In this document: piece by piece, positions 1-6,491 of the stretch
How positions within the stretch are numbered: the first letter of the stretch is position 1
How the letters are laid out: every line of letters starts with the position of its first letter
Source: Wenzhouxiangella sp.
GTDB lineage: Bacteria; Pseudomonadota; Gammaproteobacteria; Xanthomonadales; Wenzhouxiangellaceae
Reading direction: 5' to 3'
Assembly: GCA_007123575.1 (NCBI GenBank)
Contig: SKKV01000163.1
Location: 1 to 10,083 of the forward strand
Length of the DNA stretch: 10,083 bases
Position numbers and translations under genes: made by a program
Notes under the pieces: generated by a model
Told to the model about the DNA's origin: nothing
The model's input: only the letters and a program-made list of their open reading frames with translations
Database searches by the model: none

Positions 1-1
1 C

Positions 2-557
2 ACACCGGCCCGCCGAGGGCAATGCGGCAAGCCGAAGAGGCCGCAACCGTCGGAAGATCGCACACCAGCCGAGCAGCGTTCGGCGATGCGCTGGGCGAAG
101 CGCCTCAAGCGGGTTTTTCAGGTAGATGTGGAGACCTGTCCGAAATGTGGGGGCACGGTCCAGATCATCGCCTCCACGCGCGACGGCTTCGCTCAGGGGC
201 TTCTTGCCTTCGGCAAGCCGCCCCATCGCTCTCGCCTGCACGCGCAACGGCTCCACTTCAGGGCTTCTCGCCCTGCGGGCAAGTCGCCCTTGCGTTCTCG
301 CCTGCACGCGCAACGGCTCCACTTCAGGGCTTCTCGCCCTGCGGGCAAGTCGCCCTTGCGTTCTCGCCTGCGCTGAAGACCCACCAGCGCAGGCAATGGA
401 GGCTTTGCGACTTTCCGCGCCAGCGGAATGAAGCGAAGCCGGAATGCCGTTGCGCGTGATTGAGCGGATCTTGAATCACCTGGCCAGCAAGGACGTGTCC
501 GGCCTGTGGCCTGACAGTCGGGCGCCTCCGACCCCGCGTATCGGCTTGCCTCAATGA
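2..557 (+). pseudogene. 3' end of an IS91-family (Y2) transposase gene, interrupted by repeats
   Basis: The frame is open from base 2 to the repeat cluster. It contains MRWAKRLKRVFQVDVETC followed by PKCGG (86-160) and then VQIIAS. This matches the usual C-terminal part of IS91/IS801-type transposases, where W-A-(Q/K)-R-L-K-R-V-F and a CxxCGG zinc-binding pair are followed by IIAS-x-ED and VIERIL. The second half of that signature, RVIERILNHL, appears at 450-485 in a different frame and runs to a TGA at 555-557. The roughly 265 bp between the halves is the palindromic repeat cluster, so the gene is frameshifted and dead. The N-terminal nuclease and catalytic tyrosine part, if present, lies left of the window. 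In this family the protein drives rolling-circle-like transposition. The family call rests on remembered motif pattern, and the Y2 active site cannot be seen here. Confidence 0.8.
168..458. repeat. Cluster of 66-bp palindromic repeats inserted in the transposase gene
   Basis: Two identical 66-bp units lie head to tail at 231-296 and 297-362, and the first nine bases of a third follow at 363-371. A diverged copy in the same orientation precedes them (about 168-230). A diverged copy in opposite orientation follows (about 369-458): CCGTTGCGCGTG at 447-458 is the exact reverse complement of CACGCGCAACGG at 239-250 and 305-316. Each perfect unit can fold into an imperfect hairpin, with AGGG 260-263 pairing CCCT 287-290, CTT 264-266 pairing AAG 281-283, and GCCC 270-273 pairing GGGC 277-280. 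This resembles a REP/BIME-type or MITE-like array. The reading frames through it encode only low-complexity repeats and are not taken as genes. Confidence 0.85.
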
Positions 558-821
558 ACTGTAGAAAACCGACTTCAGATCACGCTTCGCCCGAGCGCGG
601 TCCGGCGTCGCTCGTCCAGCTCCGGCTCCAGGCCGGGCAAATCGGGATCGTTTTCCGTCCGATTGGCGAAGACAGGGCAGAAGCGGGCGAGGCCTGTCCC
701 GGACATGATCCGGGATCCGGCCCGCTGCGTGCTGCAATCGGTGTCAAACGTCAAGCTGACACGGCACCGGATACGCTGCAATTCGCGGAAAAGGGCGGTT
801 ATGGATCCTATACCCCAGGCA
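558..821. other. Gene-free stretch, probable 3' terminal region of the IS91-type relic
   Basis: No convincing gene is seen on either strand between the transposase stop and the kinase-like remnant. The short open frames here have no recognisable motif. The stretch contains one good hairpin (697-715). It ends at about 821, where similarity to a kinase N-terminal region begins on the other strand. A CAAG tetranucleotide follows at 822-825. IS91-family elements are known to insert beside GAAC or CAAG without target duplication, so this may be the element's terminus. The exact end is inferred. Confidence 0.4.
697..715. other. 7-bp stem hairpin in the IS-relic terminal region
   Basis: TCCCGGA at 697-703 is the exact reverse complement of TCCGGGA at 709-715, with a 5-nt CATGA loop. 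No T-tract follows, so it is not a typical intrinsic terminator. IS91-type elements carry subterminal palindromes at their replication termini. This could be such a structure, but its distance from the presumed end (over 100 bp) weakens the case. Confidence 0.4.
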
Positions 822-1059
822 CAAGGCGGGCCCCTGGCACCGACAGTTCATCGGCAGAAAAGTGGAAAACCCCGGTCTCGTGGTCCAGCAGACCGGGCAG
901 TTCCATGCTGTCAAGCATCTGGTGGAGCACCTGGCGCTCGGGAGCCGACAGGTTCAACGCCTCAAGCTTGCCCTGTCGTTGATCCTCGGGAACATCGACA
1001 AGCTTGTCGAGCGCCGCCTGGGCGCCGGCCCAGACTGCTGGGTCGAAAGTGTTGGGCAT
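808..1059 (-). pseudogene. N-terminal remnant resembling a Ser/Thr protein kinase prefix
   Basis: The 83-codon minus-strand frame starts at ATG 1059. It has a strong Shine-Dalgarno GGGAG-type sequence about 7 nt upstream (complement of 1065-1071). Residues 5-58 have the W-x-x-x-x-x-x-L-(D/E)-x-(P)-E-x-R-x-x-x-L-x-x-L pattern, ending in a short helix with H-Q-M-L-D. This pattern precedes the kinase domain in many bacterial Pkn-type Ser/Thr kinases of Xanthomonadales-like genomes. After VPGARL (residues 74-79), where intact relatives usually continue with GPY-(R/K)-(L/I) and a glycine-rich loop, the sequence changes and stops three codons later. No kinase motif (G-loop, HRD, DFG) is found further left. 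I infer a kinase gene cut by the IS91-type element. A genuine small protein cannot be excluded, since start signal and frame are intact. Confidence 0.5.
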
Positions 1060-1287
1060 CGCCGCTCTCCCTTCCTGGGTTGCTGGCTATTGTTCTGGCC
1101 CCAGTTGTCAACACGGGACGTGCTTATACTTGTACTCGAAATTCGGCGTCTGCATGTGCCAGCATTCTCCGGGATGGCCGGTTTTTCGAATAGTGGTTTC
1201 AGGGCCAGTCACTGCTTGCATGCTGGCGGACGCCCATGCAGAATGAAGGAGCAGTCAAGCGCGCTGGCCTGCGGCCGGCTCTGGTCA
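1060..1287. promoter_or_regulatory. Divergent upstream region between kinase remnant and glycosidase-like gene
   Basis: A perfect TTGACA -35 hexamer is present on the minus strand (complement of 1106-1111), pointing at the kinase remnant, though no good -10 is seen at 16-18 nt. On the plus strand the overlapping TTGTCA (1105-1110) and a TATACT -10-like hexamer (1125-1130) point toward the glycosidase-like gene, but the 14-nt spacing is short. The core GTTGTCAAC (1104-1112) is nearly palindromic. A strong AAGGAG lies at 1246-1251 without a standard start codon 5-9 nt after it. These are visual matches only. Confidence 0.35.
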
Positions 1288-3981
1288 ATGATCTATCCTT
1301 TCTCACGCCTCATCCCGGCGCTGTTACTGATCCTGCCTGGCGCTGCCGCTGCGGCCACCTCCGATCTAGCACGCCAGCAAGCGCTTGAAGACAGTCGCCC
1401 CTTTGCTCTCGCGGTTACCGGCGTTCAATTCTTTCCCGAATTGCCGGCCTTTATTGTCGTCGACGAAGAAACGCCCGCAGCGGACGCCGATGTCGTCGCG
1501 ATCTTCCAGGAGTTTCACGGCCTGCCCTGGGATGCCTTCATCGCCGGCGAGTCTCCACCTCAGGCCTGGTTGGCGGAAATGGAGCGGTTTGCCGATGGGG
1601 CCCGGCGGGCTGGATTGCCGGTGTTTCTGAATCTGCAAATGGCCGGCGGTTCCGGGCGCCGCTACCTGCCCGACCGGACAAAGGTGCTGCCGGATGGACA
1701 GGTCTGGAAAGTGGAGCCCTACGGCGACGAGTGTTTCGACTGGTTCGAGTCGCCAGGCGCGGATGACTATCGGCGAGCCTGGCTGGATTACCTGGACTGG
1801 ATGATTGCGAAGTTCGAGCCGGATTGGCTGAACTACGGCCTGGAGATCAACTTTTTCAAGGACTGCCCCGAGGCCTGGCCTTCGCTGAAAAAGATGACGC
1901 GCAAGACCTATGAACGCGCGCGCCTTGCCGCCCCTGGCATGGCTGCCTTCCCGTCATTCAATCTGGATCGCCTGTACGGGCTGAGCGGCGATGCCTGTCC
2001 GGACGACCCGGGGTCAACGCCTTGCCTGGAACGGCAGCTCGCCAAGATCGCCGAGGTTCCCCGAGACCGCTTTGCCATTTCCACCTACCCCTACGGCCAC
2101 GAAGGAATCGATACGCCGGCCGATGTCCCGGATGATTGGTTTGATCGTATCGCCGAGCGTGTCGATGAGCCGCTACTGATCGGCGAGACCGGCTGGAATG
2201 CCGAGCCCATCGTGGCCAGGCTGGGAGCGGATTGCGTCGAGGCGGTGTCGACCGATGCCTTGGAACAGGCTGAGTGGTTTGACTGGCTCGTGACCCAGGC
2301 TGAGCGCCATGACATGGAGTTGCTGACCTGGTGGTCTGGCCGGGATCTGCTGCCCTCCACGGTGCCATCAGGGTGTCCTTGTAACGATGTCGATTGGTGT
2401 CCGCTGATTGACCTGTTCCGCCAGGCCGGAGGCGATCAGCCTGCCGAGCAGTTTTTCGGCGAGGTCTTGTTCAAGTTCTGGGGCACCATGGGCGTGCGTG
2501 ATCACGACGGTGAACTACGCCAGCCACTGGCCGATCGATGGCAGGCTCAGCGAGCGCGGCGCCTGCGCGATCGCCAGCCACCGCCTGCCCTGATTGGCCT
2601 GATGGACTTTCAGCCGGTCAGTGAACAGCCCCTCGAATTCATCGCCGACATCTATCTACCCGGCCAGATCGATGGACTGCCGGAGCTACAGGTCAGCAAT
2701 GCCGAAGTTCTGATCATTCAGGACGATGGGCCGGCGCGCTTTCGGGCCCATCTCTTGGCCGATGAGCCCGACCGGGTCGTCTCGATCAAGGCGATCGGTC
2801 AACACGCCAGCGTCGAACGCAAGGTGTTACCCATCGGCGACCGTTCCAGTGTCTGGGGCATACCTGAATCGGTGCCGGGTCTGGTGAATACTGCCGGTTG
2901 GGAAGACGGCGCCGAAGTGAGTCCCGATGGCCAATGGCTGCTGGTCAGTACGGCCAGCCCGGTCGATCTGCTCGCTTGCCTGGAAGCCGGGGTCAGCCAG
3001 CAATCATCGGCCTGCGGCGAGACGGTGGGCAGCTGGCAGCGACCGGCGCGTGCGCTGGCGCCCGGACAAGACCGGGTCGACAGCGAGGGTCAAATCATCC
3101 ATGCGGCCGAGTCGCTCTGCCTCACTGAAGAAGTGGCTGAAGCCATTGATCTCGCCCTGCCACCGGTCGGCAGCTTCCTCTTTCGTCGTCAGTCAGACGG
3201 CAGCTTCGGGCAGCCCCGGCTGATCAACTTTGGTTTGGATGGTGCGGCCAGCGCCCCGTTTGGTCTGGCTTTCGCTGACTACCCCGGCGGTCGCGATGCT
3301 GAAGTTGTGTTCGCCTTTGCCGATCCGCGTGAGCGCGAGCTGTACGGCGATGCCGCGGCCTTGTACCGGGCACCGTTGCGCCTTGGGCTTTCCAACCGCC
3401 TGACTGATTTTGCCTGCGTGAATGATGAAGTGACCGCCCAGCGCTTCGTGCCGGAAAGGCTTCAGCTGCCGGACCGAGGGTCACACAAGGGCAATCCTCA
3501 CCTGGAAACAGGCCGTGTCTGGTTCGACAACGAGCAGGCCACGATCAGCACCATTGCCTTTTCTGAACGCACGGCCGCAGGGCAATGGCAGTCCCCCGTT
3601 GAGGCCGCCGCGCCGATCAACCAACCGGGAATCGGCAGCTATCAGCCGCATCGGCATGCGGATCGCCTCTATTTCGCGCGTGGTTTTCGAACCATCGAGT
3701 CGGCGCGCCTGGGTGGTAACCCGGCCATCGAGTCGGCTTGGGATGAAGGGCGTGTCGAGCTGGGGCTGAACCGGGACGGCACCCAGCCCGGCGACATCAT
3801 CGGCCTGGGAGAGCCCAGCCTGGCCGTCGATGCCGATGATCGTGAGTGGCTGTACTTCGTCTACATCCAGCTCACGGAAACGGGCTACAGCGCCAACGTC
3901 GGTCGTGTTGCTGCCCGACCAACGCCGGTCTCCGGGATATCACAGCCCCAACGCGGATGGCACGGTAGGAAACACCGCTGA
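1288..3981 (+). CDS. Exported clan GH-A-like glycoside hydrolase with C-terminal propeller-like region
   Basis: From ATG 1288 the product has 897 residues. Residues 1-23 form a signal peptide: Phe-Ser-Arg, a leucine-rich core, then an alanine run. Residues about 38-420 look like a TIM barrel. YGLEIN (183-188) gives a candidate acid/base E186 after strand 4, LLIGETGWN (296-304) a candidate nucleophile E300 after strand 7, and TWWS (347-350) the strand-8 tryptophan. This is the layout of clan GH-A enzymes, closest in feel to GH53 endo-galactanases, although the usual N-E at the acid/base is L-E here. Residues about 535-865 include VSPDGQWLLVST (544-555) and similar SPDG/NPHL segments typical of PD40/TolB-like propeller blades. 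Probable role: hydrolysis or binding of a plant or algal polysaccharide outside the cytoplasm; the substrate is unknown. The frame stays open upstream to 862, and ATG 1243 is an alternative start. I chose 1288 because it sits directly before the signal peptide, but neither has a well-placed ribosome site. No sugar transporter or regulator is adjacent. Confidence 0.7.
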   Translation: MIYPFSRLIPALLLILPGAAAAATSDLARQQALEDSRPFALAVTGVQFFPELPAFIVVDEETPAADADVVAIFQEFHGLPWDAFIAGESPPQAWLAEMERFADGARRAGLPVFLNLQMAGGSGRRYLPDRTKVLPDGQVWKVEPYGDECFDWFESPGADDYRRAWLDYLDWMIAKFEPDWLNYGLEINFFKDCPEAWPSLKKMTRKTYERARLAAPGMAAFPSFNLDRLYGLSGDACPDDPGSTPCLERQLAKIAEVPRDRFAISTYPYGHEGIDTPADVPDDWFDRIAERVDEPLLIGETGWNAEPIVARLGADCVEAVSTDALEQAEWFDWLVTQAERHDMELLTWWSGRDLLPSTVPSGCPCNDVDWCPLIDLFRQAGGDQPAEQFFGEVLFKFWGTMGVRDHDGELRQPLADRWQAQRARRLRDRQPPPALIGLMDFQPVSEQPLEFIADIYLPGQIDGLPELQVSNAEVLIIQDDGPARFRAHLLADEPDRVVSIKAIGQHASVERKVLPIGDRSSVWGIPESVPGLVNTAGWEDGAEVSPDGQWLLVSTASPVDLLACLEAGVSQQSSACGETVGSWQRPARALAPGQDRVDSEGQIIHAAESLCLTEEVAEAIDLALPPVGSFLFRRQSDGSFGQPRLINFGLDGAASAPFGLAFADYPGGRDAEVVFAFADPRERELYGDAAALYRAPLRLGLSNRLTDFACVNDEVTAQRFVPERLQLPDRGSHKGNPHLETGRVWFDNEQATISTIAFSERTAAGQWQSPVEAAAPINQPGIGSYQPHRHADRLYFARGFRTIESARLGGNPAIESAWDEGRVELGLNRDGTQPGDIIGLGEPSLAVDADDREWLYFVYIQLTETGYSANVGRVAARPTPVSGISQPQRGWHGRKHR

Positions 3982-4084
3982 GAGCGCGCAGCACGCGCCG
4001 GAAAGCAGCGAGGTTTGATGCCTTCCGGCCCTTATTGCCCTTCGTGGTTGGCTGTTTTTTGCAACCCAACTCGGATACTGGCAG
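3982..4084. terminator. Convergent intergenic region with a weak hairpin
   Basis: The two exported-protein genes meet tail to tail here. GCCGGAA (3997-4003) pairs with TTCCGGC (4023-4029) over a 19-nt loop. A T6 run lies at 4055-4060, but 25 nt after the stem. GGTTG (4046-4050) and CAACC (4062-4066) flank the T-run. None of this is a textbook intrinsic terminator. The position makes a bidirectional stop plausible. Confidence 0.3.
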
Positions 4085-5143
4085 TTATTGCCAGGGATTG
4101 CAGTCGTAGCCGGCAATGCGGAATTCGCCGCGATTGCCTTCCAGTACGCCGGTGCCCAGGCCCAGCGGACTGAAGTCGTAGCCAAGCAGGATGTTGTTGC
4201 AATCCAGCGGCTCGATGATGATGCTGCCGACTTCATCAACGGTCAGGTCCGATTGGTTGAACGCACCTGGCCCAAGGCCGATGAACTCGCCGCCGCGGAA
4301 ACGCAGCAGCCCCATTTCGATACCGGGGAAACCAGGGGCCTCGCCGCCGGTGTTGCCAACCAGCCACATCGGTTCGCCGTTCATGTAGGTAAAAAAGATG
4401 GCGAAGATGAAGTTGGTATCGTCAGCCAGCTCGCCCACGATCAGCTGCAAACCGGTCGACGGGATGCCGTCAAACAAATACTGGCCGGACATGCGTCCGT
4501 GCAGCAATGGCATGTCGAACTGCGGCGGATCCAGGCTTTCAACGTAAGAGGGGATGTCATATAACACCCAGGCATCCTCGATGTCCGGCGAGAAGCTGGT
4601 CCAGGTGAGCTCCAGGGTGAAGGTGTCGTTGTAATCTTCCGGGGCGAATAGGCGACTGCCATCAGTGGACAGCGCATCGACGCCAAGGATGAAGGTTTCC
4701 CCGGCCGTGGTCACTACATCTCCGGTGGCACCCACGTTGCCGGAGGCGGGCAGTCGCTGAAGCTGGGCCTGGTGCTCGGGGAAGTCAACAGTGCCGGCTT
4801 CGGCCCAGACCTGGGGGATCAACACCGGAAAATCACCACTCACCTTCTGCAGGCGCACCATCACAACGGAAAAACCTTCGTCGAAGCAGCCGGTGCGCCA
4901 GATGGTGACCCGAACTTCGGCGTCGCGATCCACGCTGCCGATGCTGGGCACGGTAAGAAAGTCGTCATACAGCAGGTTTTCTGCACTGGCGGGCCCGGCG
5001 GGCATGGATAAGGCAATGCAACCAGGCGGGTAAGGCGTATGCAGAATGTCAGTCAGGACATTGATCTCGCCGGTGGCAAAGACGCGACCGATGAAAAATA
5101 GCGGCAGTAGAAACAACAGACGGCGCATGGCTGAGATTCTCAT
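4085..5143 (-). CDS. Exported protein of unknown function
   Basis: The frame gives 352 residues from ATG 5143, or 347 from ATG 5128 (residue 6). The second start sits nearer the hydrophobic core and has a GAGA about 9 nt upstream, so it may be the real one. Residues 6-24 form a signal peptide (MRRLLFLLPLFFIGRVFA, cut likely before T-G), so the protein is exported to the periplasm or beyond. Only four cysteines occur in the mature part: C42 and C86 in the first half, C315 and C347 near the end, suggesting two disulfides. Residues about 218-264 (SGQYLFDGIPSTGLQL, then TYMNGEPMWLVGN) follow the pattern S-G-x-(W/Y)-x-x-x-x-x-x-(S/T)-G-x-x-L with T-Y-x-x-G-x-P-(M)-W-L-V-G. I associate this pattern with repeat-like domains of secreted Xanthomonadales/Lysobacter proteins with no known activity. 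No catalytic motif is evident. It points away from yebC and has its own promoter candidate. Confidence 0.7.
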   Translation of the reverse strand: MRISAMRRLLFLLPLFFIGRVFATGEINVLTDILHTPYPPGCIALSMPAGPASAENLLYDDFLTVPSIGSVDRDAEVRVTIWRTGCFDEGFSVVMVRLQKVSGDFPVLIPQVWAEAGTVDFPEHQAQLQRLPASGNVGATGDVVTTAGETFILGVDALSTDGSRLFAPEDYNDTFTLELTWTSFSPDIEDAWVLYDIPSYVESLDPPQFDMPLLHGRMSGQYLFDGIPSTGLQLIVGELADDTNFIFAIFFTYMNGEPMWLVGNTGGEAPGFPGIEMGLLRFRGGEFIGLGPGAFNQSDLTVDEVGSIIIEPLDCNNILLGYDFSPLGLGTGVLEGNRGEFRIAGYDCNPWQ

Positions 5144-5262
5144 TGAGTTTGTTTGATATTGTATCCGTCATGGCTGACCGGTAACTGAATAGCGGCTGCT
5201 CAGATCGTGAAACAAGCCATCGGCTACAATGGGCGGCTTGCAAAATCGGAGAATCCTGAGGC
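5144..5262. promoter_or_regulatory. Divergent promoter region of the exported protein gene and yebC-ruvCAB
   Basis: A TACAAT hexamer lies on each strand: plus strand 5225-5230, 32 nt before the yebC ATG, and minus strand (complement of 5158-5163), 14 nt before ATG 5143 or 29 nt before ATG 5128. Both match the sigma-70 -10 consensus at five of six positions. No convincing -35 hexamer is seen for either. GGAGA at 5248-5252 lies 10 nt before the yebC start, with TGAGG closer, and either could serve as its ribosome binding site. No LexA-type CTG-N10-CAG operator was recognised here, although ruv genes are SOS-controlled in E. coli. Confidence 0.45.
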
Positions 5263-6003
5263 ATGGCTGGTCACAGCAAATGGGCCAATATCCAGCACCG
5301 CAAAAAGGCGCAGGACGCCAAGCGCGGCAAGATCTTTACCCGCCTGATCCGCGAGATCAGCGTGGCGGCACGCGAGGGCGGGGGCGACCCGGATGCCAAT
5401 CCGCGCCTGCGCCTGGCCATGGACAAGGCCAACGCGGCCAACGTGCCCAAAGACAATATCGAACGGGCGATCAAGAAAGCCACCGGTGAACTCGAGGGCG
5501 CCAGCTACGAGGAAATCCGCTACGAGGGCTATGCGCCTGGCGGGGTGGCCGTGATGGTTGACTGTCTGACCGACAACCGCAACCGCACCGTCGCGGCCGT
5601 ACGTCACGCCTTCACCAAGCACGGCGGCAACCTGGGCACCGACGGTTCGGTTGGCTACCTGTTTGAGAAAAAGGGCGTCATTACCTTCGCGCCTGGCACT
5701 GACGAAGATCAGGTCATGGAGATTGCGCTGGAGGCCGGGGCCGAAGATATCGTCGCCGACGATGACGGCAGTATCGAGGTGCTGACCGCGCCGGAAGATT
5801 TTGAAGCGGTGCGCGATGCGCTGCGCGCCGCCGGCATCCAGGCCGAGCAGGACGAAATCACCCAGCGCGCCACGACCCTGGTTGAGGTCGACATCGAGAC
5901 CGGTCAGACAATTCTGAAATTTCTCGACATGCTTGAAGATCTGGACGATACCCAGGATGTCTGGTCGAATGCCGACATCCCGTCCGAGGCCTACGCGGAT
6001 TGA
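5263..6003 (+). CDS. yebC: YebC/TACO1 family ribosome-associated protein
   Basis: The 246-residue product starts with the near-invariant MAGHSKWANIQHRKKAQDAK and is colinear with the family throughout. Hallmarks include F-T-R-L-I-R-E-I, N-P-R-L-R-L-A, K-A-N-x-x-N-V-P-K-D-N-I-E-R-A-I-K, Y-E-G-Y-A-P-G-G-V-A, the T-D-N-R-N-R-T block and G-C/S-V-x-Y-L-F. The length equals that of E. coli YebC. Members were long annotated as transcription regulators. More recent work on the YebC/TACO1 family points to a role at the ribosome, easing synthesis of difficult sequences such as proline stretches. The protein is cytoplasmic. The gene leads the operon, and its TGA (6001-6003) overlaps the ruvC ATG, so translation of the two is probably coupled. 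Association with ruvC is common in proteobacteria and does not prove a repair function. Confidence 0.97.
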   Translation: MAGHSKWANIQHRKKAQDAKRGKIFTRLIREISVAAREGGGDPDANPRLRLAMDKANAANVPKDNIERAIKKATGELEGASYEEIRYEGYAPGGVAVMVDCLTDNRNRTVAAVRHAFTKHGGNLGTDGSVGYLFEKKGVITFAPGTDEDQVMEIALEAGAEDIVADDDGSIEVLTAPEDFEAVRDALRAAGIQAEQDEITQRATTLVEVDIETGQTILKFLDMLEDLDDTQDVWSNADIPSEAYAD

Positions 6004-6491
6004 TGCGAATCCTTGGCCTGGATCCGGGCTCACGGGTGACCGGTGTCGGCATCATCGACGGTGAGCGCCTGGTGCATGCCGAGGACCTCAAGCTGGGCGA
6101 TGGCCCGCTGCCAGAGCGGCTCGGGCTTATTTTCTCGCGGCTACAGCGCATCATCGCCGACCATCAGCCGCAGGTGGCGGCGGTGGAGACGGTGTTCATG
6201 AGCCGCAACGCCCAGTCGGCGATCAAGCTGGGCCAGGCCCGCGGCGCGGCCATTTGTGCCGCCGTGGCCGCCGGCCTGGAAATTCACGAATATGCGCCGC
6301 GCGCGATCAAGCAGGCCCTGGTCGGTCGCGGCGGGGCAGCCAAAGAGCAGGTGCAGCACATGACCCGGATTCTTCTGAAAATCGACCAGCGCCTGGGCGC
6401 GGATGCCGCCGACGCCCTGGCCGTGGCCCTGTGCCATCACCACACTGCCCAGACCAACCGGCGCCTGCCGCAGGGCGTGGTGCTGCGATGA
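6003..6491 (+). CDS. ruvC: Holliday junction resolvase RuvC
   Basis: This is a crossover junction endodeoxyribonuclease that nicks Holliday junctions symmetrically as a dimer with RuvAB. The product has 162 residues from ATG 6003, slightly shorter than E. coli RuvC (173). The RNase H-like core is complete: D7 in GLDPGS, E62 in VAAVETVFM, D134 and D137 in GADAADALA, matching the four E. coli carboxylates D7, E66, D138 and D141. The N-A-Q-S-A-I-K-L-G-Q-A-R-G and V-Q-H-M segments are also family hallmarks. A TTG one codon earlier (6000) is possible but ATG is preferred. It overlaps yebC by one base and its own TGA overlaps the ruvA start (ATGA at 6488-6491), indicating coupled translation of the resolvasome subunits. 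Confidence 0.97.
   Translation: MRILGLDPGSRVTGVGIIDGERLVHAEDLKLGDGPLPERLGLIFSRLQRIIADHQPQVAAVETVFMSRNAQSAIKLGQARGAAICAAVAAGLEIHEYAPRAIKQALVGRGGAAKEQVQHMTRILLKIDQRLGADAADALAVALCHHHTAQTNRRLPQGVVLR

Noticed and set aside
231..371. Possible CRISPR array
   Set aside because: The 66-bp units abut with no unique spacers, there are only two perfect copies, and no cas genes are near. It is a simple tandem palindromic repeat.
22..459. 145-codon open frame over the transposase relic
   Set aside because: It runs through the repeat block in a frame other than the transposase one and encodes low-complexity repeated peptide. It has no family motif.
862..1242. N-terminal extension of the glycosidase-like frame
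   Set aside because: The frame is open but lies antisense to the kinase-like remnant and would put about 140 residues before a clear signal peptide.
5224..6033. 269-codon minus-strand open frame
   Set aside because: It is antisense to yebC, which is conserved along its whole length. It has no recognisable domain or start signal.
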